A DNA stretch of 27,373 nucleotides. Origin: an uncultured Spirochaetia bacterium. GTDB lineage: Bacteria; Spirochaetota; CALGPD01. A model generated the notes under the pieces. The model did no database searches and was not told the origin of the DNA. It saw only the letters and a program-made list of their open reading frames with translations. The first letter of the stretch is position 1, and the number at the start of each line of letters is the position of its first letter. Both the position numbers and the translations under genes were made by a program. Positions 1 to 7,314 of this stretch are shown here, in pieces. The stretch covers positions 1 to 27,373 of the forward strand of contig CALGPD010000010.1 of the NCBI GenBank assembly GCA_937960625.1, given 5' to 3'.

Positions 1-1130
1 TCTCAGACCCGCTGGTTGACTGTAAACAATGTAAAACCAGGCATAGAGGCGACCATCTATTAGAGGCACAGCTCGATGTAGATTGCGCGGGATGGACTTT
101 GCAAAAAATTTCTGAAACAATTCAAAATGAAAAAGTTAAATGCCCTAATTGCGGTGCCAGTGATTTTACTCAGGCGCGTGAGTTTAACTTAATGTTTAAA
201 ACTTTTCAAGGCGTTGTTGAGGACTCTTCAAATCAGGTTTATTTACGTCCTGAAACTGCTCAGGGAATATTCGTTAACTTTAAAAACATATTAAATACAG
301 CGAGAAAAAAAATACCTTTCGGGATAGCACAAGTAGGAAAAGCGTTTAGAAACGAAATTACTCCGGGAAATTTTACTTTCCGTACAAGAGAATTTGAGCA
401 AATGGAGATTGAGTTTTTCGTTAAACCGGGCACAGAATTAGAATGGCATGAAAAATGGTCAAACTACTCAATGGACTGGTTTGTAGGGCTTGGAATACAA
501 AAAGATAAACTCCGGTTTAGAGAGCATTCAGAAGATGAACTTTCACATTATTCTAACCGTACTCTCGATATTGAATATGAGTTTCCTTTCGGGTGGGGAG
601 AACTTGAAGGTATTGCATCGAGAACGGATTTCGATTTAAAGCAGCACACCGAGTTTTCAAATGAAACACTGGAATACTTTGAACAGGCTTCAGGAGAAAG
701 ATACATTCCTTTTGTTATTGAGCCTTCTTTCGGCGCTGATAGAACCGTATTAACTTTTATTATCGATGCTTACAGGGAAGATACACTTGAAGACGGTTCG
801 GTAAGAACGTGGATGAAATTAGACCCGCGCCTTGCTCCTATAAAAGTCGCAATATTACCTTTAAAGAAAAATCACGATGGAATTAAATCAAAAGCAAGAG
901 AGATTTTCGATAAGTTAAGCCTGCACTTTAACGTTATGTATGATGATACAGGCTCAATCGGCAAGCTATACCGCCGTCAGGATGAAGTGGGTACACCGTA
1001 TTGCGTAACAGTAGATTTTCAAACTATTGAGGAAGATAATAAAGTCACTGTACGTAACAGGGATACTATGGAGCAGGAACGTATTGATGTTAATGCATTG
1101 CTGGAGTATTTTGCGCCTAAGTTTATTTAA
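1..1130 (+). CDS. glyQS: Glycyl-tRNA synthetase (single-chain class II type), 5'-truncated
   Basis: Charges tRNA-Gly with glycine in the cytoplasm. The reading frame is open from the left edge (first full codon at base 3), so the gene starts outside the window; a TTG at 99 is internal, not a start. About 375 residues are visible. They include two CxxC pairs of the insertion near the active site (DCKQC, and CPNC after VDCAGW). Motif 2 follows (FRNEITPGNFTFRTREFEQME), then the motif 3 region (VIEPSFGADRTVLTF), then the C-terminal anticodon-binding domain beginning near PIKVAILPLKK. This is the homodimeric type, not the alpha2beta2 GlyQ/GlyS pair. About 75 bases of AT-rich DNA without an obvious terminator separate it from the next plus-strand gene. 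Confidence 0.96.
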   Translation, partial: SDPLVDCKQCKTRHRGDHLLEAQLDVDCAGWTLQKISETIQNEKVKCPNCGASDFTQAREFNLMFKTFQGVVEDSSNQVYLRPETAQGIFVNFKNILNTARKKIPFGIAQVGKAFRNEITPGNFTFRTREFEQMEIEFFVKPGTELEWHEKWSNYSMDWFVGLGIQKDKLRFREHSEDELSHYSNRTLDIEYEFPFGWGELEGIASRTDFDLKQHTEFSNETLEYFEQASGERYIPFVIEPSFGADRTVLTFIIDAYREDTLEDGSVRTWMKLDPRLAPIKVAILPLKKNHDGIKSKAREIFDKLSLHFNVMYDDTGSIGKLYRRQDEVGTPYCVTVDFQTIEEDNKVTVRNRDTMEQERIDVNALLEYFAPKFI

Positions 1131-1204
1131 AAATACTCAATATAATAATACTAAGTAAAATTATTCTGTTAATAATATCATACTCTGAATAATAGGACAA
1201 AATA

Positions 1205-1687
1205 ATGTCATATAAAGTTGTGAAGAGCTGTATGAATTGTAAATATTACAAACCATGGGAAAAAAATATTCTCGTCGGCCATTGCGAACGCCATAAGGAC
1301 TTAATGACAAATATATTTTTTAAGTGTTTTTCTCATGATGCCGGGGAAAATCAATATACATTTAATGAGTATGAGAATAAAGTTGTTGAAGCATATAATG
1401 AGCAGGAAAAATTAATGAACATTTCCATCGGCAGGGCAGATGTTTTTACTCATTCGGATTTTCTTAAAAATAACCAACACCGTATGATTTTTATAGACAG
1501 CTGCAACAACTGCCGCTATTTTGACCAATTCAAAGACACTGCTTTTTCCGGAAAGTGCAGCAAGAAAAATGCTTTCGTTGTGGATGTGCTGCATATTTGC
1601 CAGGATTTTATTACCGCGAGTTTGAGGTTGAAAATAATTCACACTCCTTCAAAAAGAGAGTTTTTTAACGACCAGGAATTGAAATAA
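1205..1687 (+). CDS. Small protein with two tandem Cys4 units, possible metal or Fe-S binder
   Basis: The 160-residue protein contains the same pattern twice. Unit 1 (about residues 8-45) reads SCMNCKYY, then GHCERHK, then KCF. Unit 2 (about 99-135) reads SCNNCRYF, then GKCSKKN, then ICQDF. Each unit is C-x2-C-x-Y-[YF], a GxC, and a final Cys before an aromatic residue. A Cys4 arrangement of this kind suits zinc or a [4Fe-4S] cluster. It resembles the two-lobed small subunits of some glycyl-radical decarboxylases, but no such enzyme is nearby and I do not assign that function. The start is ATG with AGGAC upstream (1194-1198). The gene converges on the M23 peptidase gene with 14 bases between the stops. 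There is no signal peptide, so it is probably cytoplasmic. Confidence 0.75.
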   Translation: MSYKVVKSCMNCKYYKPWEKNILVGHCERHKDLMTNIFFKCFSHDAGENQYTFNEYENKVVEAYNEQEKLMNISIGRADVFTHSDFLKNNQHRMIFIDSCNNCRYFDQFKDTAFSGKCSKKNAFVVDVLHICQDFITASLRLKIIHTPSKREFFNDQELK

Positions 1688-1701
1688 TGAAATATTTTAT
1701 T

Positions 1702-2667
1702 TTAATAGAATAGCGGGAAATAGAAATTATACTTAAACCACTCTGTAGGGGTAACGGAAACACCGTTAACTCTAACTTCAAAGTGAAGGTGGTTTCCTGT
1801 TGATAATCCCGTTGTACCGACCTCTGCAATTTTAAATGCTCTAGGCACGAATTGTCCGGGTTTAACGAGTATTTTACTTAGATGGCAATAAACACTCAGA
1901 ATACCCTGTCCATGATCAATTATTACAGTATTTCCATGCGCGGTTAAATGTCTTGTTGTAATAATTTTTCCCGGCCCTACTGCAAGAACCGGAGTGCCTT
2001 TTACATTTGAATAATCTGTACCCCTATGATATCTTACGCGGATACCTCGTTTTGTAATATTAACGCGTTTCATGCCGAATACAGGTTTTTCAAGAGCAAT
2101 TTTGATTATTTTACCTTTACGTTTAGCCCATGCATAGCGCAGCCATTTGGTTGGTTTTATGAAATTGAGTGTCCAATATTGAAAAGGGCTTACTGTCCTG
2201 TATTTCCTTAATATATACCGGTTATCTCTTATTATTTCTCTTCTTTTTTTTAGTATATCAAGCATACGTTTTGTGTATCTAATTACAGGTTTAAATTTTC
2301 TTCCGTCTGTTGTTCTTTGTTTAAATATATGAGGGATAATATTAAAGTTAACGCGTTTAAATAGTATTTTATTATCCGGGGTTAGAATTTTTATAAGCAC
2401 ATTTATATTTCCCGGCCTCATAGCAACATCAACACCGTAAAATAAACGGAAAATTCGGTTTTTATATAGATTAAAAAATTGTATTCTTTTGCCCGGAATA
2501 TACGCTGTTACCTTTTTTAAAGGTGTATATGAAGTTAAAAAAATTGCAATAGTATGGCCTTGTTTAATGTTTTTCCCGGATAGATGTATTTTGATTCTTG
2601 GTGAAGGCATGGTTTTATTACACGCTATTATTATTAGAAAAAAACTTACAATTAAAAAACGTTTCAT
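1702..2667 (-). CDS. M23 (LytM-type) metallopeptidase, lipoprotein
   Basis: Predicted periplasmic peptidoglycan endopeptidase. The start at 2667 gives 321 residues with a lipoprotein signal (MKRFLIVSFFLIIIAC); an in-frame extension to 2727 would bury that signal, so I reject it. Residues about 25-115 look like a beta-rich accessory domain. The catalytic domain occupies the last 110 residues with a complete zinc site: H214 and D218 in HRGTD, catalytic H262 in YCHLS, and H293/H295 in NHLHFE, so it should be active. The ATG begins one base after the stop of the upstream gene and has no Shine-Dalgarno sequence, which suggests translational coupling. The bactofilin gene two positions upstream on the same strand points to a role in cell shape. 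Confidence 0.93.
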   Translation of the reverse strand: MKRFLIVSFFLIIIACNKTMPSPRIKIHLSGKNIKQGHTIAIFLTSYTPLKKVTAYIPGKRIQFFNLYKNRIFRLFYGVDVAMRPGNINVLIKILTPDNKILFKRVNFNIIPHIFKQRTTDGRKFKPVIRYTKRMLDILKKRREIIRDNRYILRKYRTVSPFQYWTLNFIKPTKWLRYAWAKRKGKIIKIALEKPVFGMKRVNITKRGIRVRYHRGTDYSNVKGTPVLAVGPGKIITTRHLTAHGNTVIIDHGQGILSVYCHLSKILVKPGQFVPRAFKIAEVGTTGLSTGNHLHFEVRVNGVSVTPTEWFKYNFYFPLFY

Positions 2668-2668
2668 A

Positions 2669-3328
2669 TTAGTACACTTTTTTATAGTCTTTAATTTTTC
2701 TCGGTTTATGTGCTTTGGAATAATCATTATTAACTTGAATTTTCATAAATTGGTCTTCTATACCGTTTTCTTTTAAGTAATTGAATATTTCAACCCATAC
2801 ACAAGGTTTATCACTGCCTTGTTCACATTTTCCTTCTTTGGTAGCATTGCCGCAAGGGCCGTTTACAAGGCCTTTTGCGCATCTGGTTTTAGTACAAAAC
2901 CCAAATGTTTGGGAAACCGTACATGTACCGCACTCCATACAGAATTCACTATATGTGCCTAAGCGTTCTGTTGTTCCCAGAAATAGAGTATTGGTACCGG
3001 AGATTAATTTTTTATCTGAGAATTGCCTAATTGCCTGTAAACCCGCTCCGCATGCTAATATTATCAGAGCATCACTTTGCTCAAATTCTTCTTTGTGGCC
3101 TCTAATAAACTTTTTGACTAAACGTATATCACATGTGGTTTGACAAACGCCCCCGCCGGTAACAATTTTTCCATTTTGTGTTAGAAATTCTTTCATTTCA
3201 GCTACTTCGTTTTCCCCGCCGGTTTTACACGTTGTTGCACACTCTCCGCATCCGATTATAAAAAAGTTATCATTGTCTTTTATCAAGTTAAGAATTTTTT
3301 CTTTGGTTTTTTTTTCTGTTACAGTCAT
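2669..3328 (-). CDS. MTHFR C-terminal (MetV-like) cysteine-rich protein
   Basis: The 219-residue protein matches the MTHFR_C family, whose members (MetV) partner methylenetetrahydrofolate reductase MetF in acetogens and Thermotoga-like bacteria. Fourteen cysteines are visible. There is an N-terminal cluster (GCGECATTC, residues 27-34), a pair at 62/66 (VCQTTC), and the family hallmark from about 130 to 176: CMECGTC, CTKTRC, LVNGPCG, KCEQ and PCVW. I chose ATG at 3328 because GGAG lies five bases upstream; a TTG extension to 3349 lacks such a site. No MetF gene is in the window. The gene sits between bactofilin and the M23 peptidase, perhaps co-transcribed, with no obvious functional link. Confidence 0.85.
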   Translation of the reverse strand: MTVTEKKTKEKILNLIKDNDNFFIIGCGECATTCKTGGENEVAEMKEFLTQNGKIVTGGGVCQTTCDIRLVKKFIRGHKEEFEQSDALIILACGAGLQAIRQFSDKKLISGTNTLFLGTTERLGTYSEFCMECGTCTVSQTFGFCTKTRCAKGLVNGPCGNATKEGKCEQGSDKPCVWVEIFNYLKENGIEDQFMKIQVNNDYSKAHKPRKIKDYKKVY

Positions 3329-3352
3329 ACAATCTCCATGAGAAATCAATGT

Positions 3353-3358
3353 ATTATA
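3353..3358 (-). promoter_or_regulatory. Possible -10 element for the MetV-like gene
   Basis: TATAAT on the minus strand, about 25 bases before the ATG at 3328. The matching -35 (TTCTTC, 16 bases further upstream) is poor. If real, the MetV-M23 pair can be transcribed separately from bactofilin. Confidence 0.3.
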
Positions 3359-3409
3359 ATCATAACAAAAGTAAGAAGAATTTTAAACAGTTATTTTGGG
3401 ATTTTTAAG

Positions 3410-3805
3410 TTAATCTTTGTCGTTGTATTGTTTTTCAAGTAATTCTTTAACACCGGTTTTTAGGTCTTTTGATATGTGGCAATGGCCTTCAAGGATTACC
3501 CCGTTTTGAATAATAAGTTCCGGAGTTTTAATATTGCCGTAGATTCTCGCTGAAGGCATTAGAAAAACACGGTTTTTTGCTGTTATATTTCCTAATACCA
3601 TACCTTCGATAACAACATTAGCGGCCCTAATATCTGTTTTAACTTTGCCTTTTGGCCCAATAAAGAGCTGCTCCGCGTCCAGCATCATTCCTTCGAATTT
3701 GCCGTCAATTCTGAGCGCTCCTTTTACCATGAAACGCCCTTCAAAGAAAGATTTTGTTCCTATAATACTGTTTGTAGTCGATTTATCTTTAGGTAATATA
3801 GCCAT
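3410..3805 (-). CDS. Bactofilin (polymer-forming cytoskeletal protein)
   Basis: Bactofilins form nucleotide-independent filaments on the cytoplasmic face of the membrane and position peptidoglycan-modifying enzymes. The 131-residue protein has the single central beta-helix domain (about residues 15-115). Family signatures are SFFEGRFMVKGALRIDGKFEG, the repeating GPKGKVKTDIRAANVVIEG turns and the GNIKTPELIIQNGVILEGHC strand. Flexible tails flank it and the length is normal. GAGG lies upstream of the ATG. A 10-bp direct repeat (3822-3831 and 3850-3859) lies upstream. Downstream on the same strand are the MetV-like gene and an M23 peptidase. Bactofilin-M23 linkage recurs in helical bacteria, where the pair controls curvature, so a role in spirochaete shape is a reasonable inference. 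Confidence 0.95.
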   Translation of the reverse strand: MAILPKDKSTTNSIIGTKSFFEGRFMVKGALRIDGKFEGMMLDAEQLFIGPKGKVKTDIRAANVVIEGMVLGNITAKNRVFLMPSARIYGNIKTPELIIQNGVILEGHCHISKDLKTGVKELLEKQYNDKD

Positions 3806-3821
3806 TTAGCGCCTCAATAAT

Positions 3822-3859
3822 ATGAATGGTATAAAAAAATATAATAAAAATGAATGGTA
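3822..3859. repeat. Direct repeat upstream of bactofilin
   Basis: ATGAATGGTA occurs at 3822-3831 and again at 3850-3859, 28 bases apart, in otherwise simple A/T sequence just before the bactofilin start. It could be a repressor or activator site pair; no binding factor can be named. Confidence 0.4.
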
Positions 3860-3883
3860 AAAAAAAAGTTTTTATATAAAAAA

Positions 3884-3915
3884 TTATAGCGTCCTTATAT
3901 AAAAGGACGCTATAA
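3884..3915 (-). terminator. Rho-independent terminator of the flaA pair
   Basis: A perfect 13-bp stem (3884-3896 with 3903-3915) with a six-base loop. On the minus strand it is followed by TTTTTATATAAAAA and then a run of T. It lies just after the stop of the second flaA gene. Confidence 0.85.
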
Positions 3916-3938
3916 AATATATATTATTTATTTATGTT

Positions 3939-4850
3939 TTACCAAATATCTAAAGGATCGTCTCTGTCTTTGTTTTCTTCTAAGAAACGTGATAATTCAA
4001 CTGAAAGATTATCAAAGTAAATATAGTATTTACCGCTTGTTTCTTGAGGATGGCATCTTATTAGGAAACCTTTAAAGATTAATCCTCTTCTTACAGATTT
4101 TCTGAAATCTGATTGTTTAATTGTATAAGGTATTGGTGCGGTCATTCTTTTCCAACCAATAAAGTTTAACATACCAACTTTAATAAATCTTGGCTCATGG
4201 TCAAAATCCAATACCATGATATAAAGTTCGTGACGTTGATTTCTTCCGCATACCCAGACTTCAAATGCTTTAACCTGGCCGTCTAAATTAACAGGCCGTG
4301 GAGGCTTTACTGTAAACCAGTTGTAACCACGCTGCATATATTCAACTCTTACACCGAGTATTTTTCTTGGTTCATTATTTTCTTTTTCAAAATAAGCTTT
4401 TCCGCGTCGCATGCGATCTTGCTGTTCAGCAGCAGTAGCGTTTTGATTTCCGCCCTGATTTCCGCCTTGTTTATTTGTTCTTTTCGCATAAGCTCTTCTT
4501 AAAGCGCTTGGCGCGCCCCATAATTCTTTTGATCTTACTATACCCTGGTCGATTGGCATTTTCGCAGCCCATTCTCCCGCTCTTTCAAAATCATCAAGAA
4601 CAATGGTATACAAACTTTCATCCTCAGGTTTGGTTAAGTTTGTAGCTGATTCATCATCAACTTGGCCTGGATTTAATCTTCTTCTTGTAGGGTCATTAGC
4701 CGGACGGGTTGTATTTCCTGCTCCCGCGTTTCCACCACCGGGTTGATTAACTCCGGGTTGGTTTTGCCCTGTATGCAGATTAATCCCTATTGCCATGCTT
4801 AGAATAACGATTATTATTAATAATTTAATTGCATATCCTTTGAATTTCAT
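3939..4850 (-). CDS. flaA: FlaA-family periplasmic flagellar filament outer-layer protein (second gene of pair)
   Basis: FlaA proteins are exported to the periplasm and sheath the FlaB core of spirochaete flagella. The 303-residue protein has an N-terminal hydrophobic export signal (about residues 1-22). A Gly/Asn/Pro/Gln-rich segment follows (about 28-65). The FlaA domain starts at VLDDFERAGEW and carries the hallmark GYNWFTVKPPRPVNLDG, the VWVCG strand and LNFIGWKRM. A second Gly/Asn/Gln-rich insert (NKQGGNQGGNQNATAAEQQ) interrupts the domain near residue 130. The low-complexity parts are unusual for FlaA. AAGGAGTT lies before the ATG, 18 bases after the upstream flaA stop, so the two are co-transcribed. 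Similarity to its partner is clear over the core only. Confidence 0.92.
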   Translation of the reverse strand: MKFKGYAIKLLIIIVILSMAIGINLHTGQNQPGVNQPGGGNAGAGNTTRPANDPTRRRLNPGQVDDESATNLTKPEDESLYTIVLDDFERAGEWAAKMPIDQGIVRSKELWGAPSALRRAYAKRTNKQGGNQGGNQNATAAEQQDRMRRGKAYFEKENNEPRKILGVRVEYMQRGYNWFTVKPPRPVNLDGQVKAFEVWVCGRNQRHELYIMVLDFDHEPRFIKVGMLNFIGWKRMTAPIPYTIKQSDFRKSVRRGLIFKGFLIRCHPQETSGKYYIYFDNLSVELSRFLEENKDRDDPLDIW

Positions 4851-4868
4851 ACATAACTCCTTTTATGC

Positions 4869-5741
4869 TTAATTGTTTCCACCTGGCTGCGGCCTATTAG
4901 CTGTTCCGCCACCTGGATTGTTATTGGCTGGTTTATTTGCGCCAGCTCCGCTCTCATAACTTTTTCCGGTACCGCGTACACCGCGATTCTTCCAGTTAAG
5001 TTTAATAAGGTCATCTCCGTTAAACCTCTGTACATATATATCGGTCTGAACCTGCATATAATCAAAATAAACGTGTAAATTATCTTCTCTTGAGGTCGGC
5101 CGGCCAATAACTTTAAAACGAATAAACTTTAAAGGTTTGTTTTTAGGTATCCATTTTTGGCGTTGAGGCACCCAGTGAGGAATTGAAACTCTAAAGTTTT
5201 TCCAACCGTAATGATCTAATGTTCCTGCAGGAAGAACATGATAAAAACCTTTAAAGTCTCTAACTATAAATTGTACATCATAGGTGTAACCTGCACCCCA
5301 AATCCAACAATCAAGCGATTTGACTACTCCGTAAAGATCTAAAGGTTTTTTAGGTTGTACAACAAACCAGTTATATCCTGGGATTTCATAATTAGCACGT
5401 ACACCCATTATTGTTTTTTCTGACTTACCTCTTAATTCAGGCGGTAATCCGTCAGGCAAGAAAGATAAATCATTATCTCTTGCTTGAAACCAGGAAATCC
5501 ATGATTGTGAATCCTCAGGAGGACCGACTTTCTTTTTGGCTTCCGGGCTTGTATAACCTATGATTTTTTTCTTAAAATGTGGCGATCTGAATTTAGAAAA
5601 CTTAACTTCCCATGTTCCGGGTGTTTCAAAACCCTCTATTACTCTTGTTTGAATATTTTGAGCATCATCAGAAAAAGATGTCATTGATCCCAAAATAATC
5701 ATTATAACTGCAAAAAGCGAAAGCAGTAATTTAGACTTCAT
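4869..5741 (-). CDS. flaA: FlaA-family periplasmic flagellar filament outer-layer protein (first gene of pair)
   Basis: The 290-residue protein has a cleavable signal peptide (about residues 1-24, ending near TSFSDD). A full FlaA domain follows: VIEGFETPGTWEV near the N-terminus, GVRANYEIPGYNWFVVQPKKPLDLYG, CWIWGAGYTYDVQF, LDHYGWKNFRVSIPHW, and VYFDYMQVQTDIYV near the end. The last 28 residues are a Gly/Asn/Pro-rich tail that looks like the low-complexity segment near the start of the adjacent FlaA. Paired flaA genes are known in Leptospira (flaA1/flaA2), where they affect filament coiling. AAGGAGTT lies before the ATG. A strong sigma-70 promoter and two sigma-28-like elements lie upstream. 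Confidence 0.94.
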   Translation of the reverse strand: MKSKLLLSLFAVIMIILGSMTSFSDDAQNIQTRVIEGFETPGTWEVKFSKFRSPHFKKKIIGYTSPEAKKKVGPPEDSQSWISWFQARDNDLSFLPDGLPPELRGKSEKTIMGVRANYEIPGYNWFVVQPKKPLDLYGVVKSLDCWIWGAGYTYDVQFIVRDFKGFYHVLPAGTLDHYGWKNFRVSIPHWVPQRQKWIPKNKPLKFIRFKVIGRPTSREDNLHVYFDYMQVQTDIYVQRFNGDDLIKLNWKNRGVRGTGKSYESGAGANKPANNNPGGGTANRPQPGGNN

Positions 5742-5786
5742 CTTAAACTCCTTATAAGGTGATTTATCTCTAATAGTTCTAATTTT

Positions 5787-5814
5787 ATTATATTTTTTTT
5801 ACAACTTTTGTCAA
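5787..5814 (-). promoter_or_regulatory. Near-consensus sigma-70 promoter of the flaA pair
   Basis: On the minus strand TTGACA (5809-5814), 16-base spacer, TATAAT (5787-5792). Transcription would start near 5780, giving a leader of about 40 bases that contains the AAGGAGTT site. Confidence 0.8.
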
Positions 5815-5846
5815 ATTTAAATTTAGTGCAATAAAAAAATTTTATA

Positions 5847-5873
5847 CTATCGTCTTGAAACAAAAATCCCTTA
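5847..5873 (-). promoter_or_regulatory. Sigma-28-like element, proximal copy
   Basis: On the minus strand TAAG, 15 bases, GACGATAG. This compares with the FliA consensus TAAA-N15-GCCGATAA: three of four and six of eight positions match, with exact spacing. It lies directly upstream of the sigma-70 promoter of flaA. Confidence 0.5.
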
Positions 5874-5878
5874 ACAAA

Positions 5879-5905
5879 TTTTCGTCTTAACATGCAAAAA
5901 TCTTA
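5879..5905 (-). promoter_or_regulatory. Sigma-28-like element, distal copy
   Basis: On the minus strand TAAG, 15 bases, GACGAAAA: the same geometry as the proximal copy and exactly 32 bases upstream of it. The spacers share ATTTTTG. The repeat could be a duplicated promoter or two binding sites for one regulator. Confidence 0.4.
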
Positions 5906-5943
5906 ATTTTTATTGAAAAAATATTAGGCATATTTAAAAAAAA

Positions 5944-7215
5944 TTATTTTGATATATCCCGCACTGTAAATCCGCTTAAAAGCTTTGGAAAAAAATCTGT
6001 TGACTTTTGCGGCATTTTATCGCCGTTAGAAGCAACTTCAGACAATTCATTTATTTTTGTTGAGTTTAGTAAGAACGCGCACTGGTAATTGTTGTTCACT
6101 AATACGTTATAAGCTTTGCGGTAACCGCGTATATATTCAAGATTAGTTTTTGCTTCAAGCTTTGCTTTATCTATACCGAGTAAGTCTTCAAGAATTATTG
6201 TATGAAGAATTGCGACATCGAGCATTTTATAAGCATCAGAATAATCTCCTGTAATTTTATCAAGTGCAATTTTCGTGTCTTTCAGTTTGATTAAATAAAA
6301 ACTATTTGGAAAACATAGTCCAAAACTTTTTTCACTTTTGATCAGTTCTTTATTTAATTCTTCCAGGTCACTAAATTCTGTTATATCGAAGTCTTGTTTT
6401 ATTCCGTTTATAAGTTTTTCTTTATCAAAGTTTTCAATTTTTTTTACCACTCTATGCGTGGGTAAAATAGTTAAACCTTCAAGGTCATCCATATTGACAA
6501 GCGCGCATAGTATATACTTTGCGTTTTCGTTGTCCGCATGGTCTTTTGAATAAGCAAGCGAAGTTTCATATCTATGGTGACCGTCTGCTATAAAAACTTT
6601 TTTATCAGAAAGAATGTCTTTAGTCTGCTGTATGATGTCTTGATCCTCGAGTTTATAAACTTTATGAACGGTATTATTATCATCAACCATTTCGGCAATT
6701 ACCCCGTTTTGTATACTTTCAGACATTAATTTTTTAATCCTGTCTTCTTTATCTTGATAAAGAAGAAATATGAGTTCGGTGTTCATTTCCGTTTCTTTTA
6801 AGAGGTTCATTCTGTCTTTTTTTGGCCCGCTTAAAGTTCTTTCATGGGGTATGACTATACCTTCCTCATAATCTGATACTTTTAATGCGGTTATGAAATT
6901 AAATCTGGTTTTCTTTTTGCCTTCTATTTCGTATTCCTGTACATAGGGATAAAGGCATGGGGTATTGTCCTGAATAAGAATTCCTTGTTTCATCCAATCA
7001 AGAACATATTGTTTTGCCTTTTTATATTTTTCATTTTTACCTTCAGTTTCATCTTTTCCTAAAATAACCCTAACAAAATTGTATTTACTTCTCTGGTAGT
7101 AATCGTCTTGCTGTTCCGGATCTATTTTATCATATGGTAAAGTGATAACATCTTCAAAATTTGAAATCTTTTCTCCGTTATATCGAATTCCTTTAAAATC
7201 AATAATATCTGCCAT
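5944..7215 (-). CDS. DUF1015 family protein
   Basis: A 423-residue cytoplasmic protein of the DUF1015 family. Visible hallmarks are an N-terminal LPYDKIDPEQQDDYYQRSKYNFVRVILGK (in this family usually PYDVI...NPYN..R), a central block VIPHERTLSGPKKDR, and the signature DGHHRYETSLAYSKDH near residue 212. The length is normal. The biochemical role is not firmly established. The family is distantly related to ParB-fold serine kinases and is sometimes found beside serine-biosynthesis genes, but none are here. A GGGAG site lies before the ATG. It is transcribed divergently from the adjacent HD-GYP gene; its 3' end faces the flaA promoter region. Confidence 0.9.
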   Translation of the reverse strand: MADIIDFKGIRYNGEKISNFEDVITLPYDKIDPEQQDDYYQRSKYNFVRVILGKDETEGKNEKYKKAKQYVLDWMKQGILIQDNTPCLYPYVQEYEIEGKKKTRFNFITALKVSDYEEGIVIPHERTLSGPKKDRMNLLKETEMNTELIFLLYQDKEDRIKKLMSESIQNGVIAEMVDDNNTVHKVYKLEDQDIIQQTKDILSDKKVFIADGHHRYETSLAYSKDHADNENAKYILCALVNMDDLEGLTILPTHRVVKKIENFDKEKLINGIKQDFDITEFSDLEELNKELIKSEKSFGLCFPNSFYLIKLKDTKIALDKITGDYSDAYKMLDVAILHTIILEDLLGIDKAKLEAKTNLEYIRGYRKAYNVLVNNNYQCAFLLNSTKINELSEVASNGDKMPQKSTDFFPKLLSGFTVRDISK

Positions 7216-7275
7216 TTTATTCTCCCAAAAAATGCTTTAAAAATTGTATGAATATCAATAATATTAAAATATTAC

Positions 7276-7304
7276 TTGTATTTCAAGGGCAATCAGTATA
7301 TAAA
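7276..7304 (+). promoter_or_regulatory. Promoter of HD-GYP gene 1 (near-leaderless)
   Basis: TTGTAT (7276-7281), 17 bases, TATAAA (7299-7304). The expected start of transcription is near 7311, only about four bases before the ATG at 7315. Confidence 0.5.
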
Positions 7305-7314
7305 TTATGACAAA

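Noticed and set aside
99..101. TTG at 99 as the start of the glycyl-tRNA synthetase
   Set aside because: The same frame is open back to the window edge and encodes conserved GlyRS residues including a CxxC pair, so the gene is only cut by the window.
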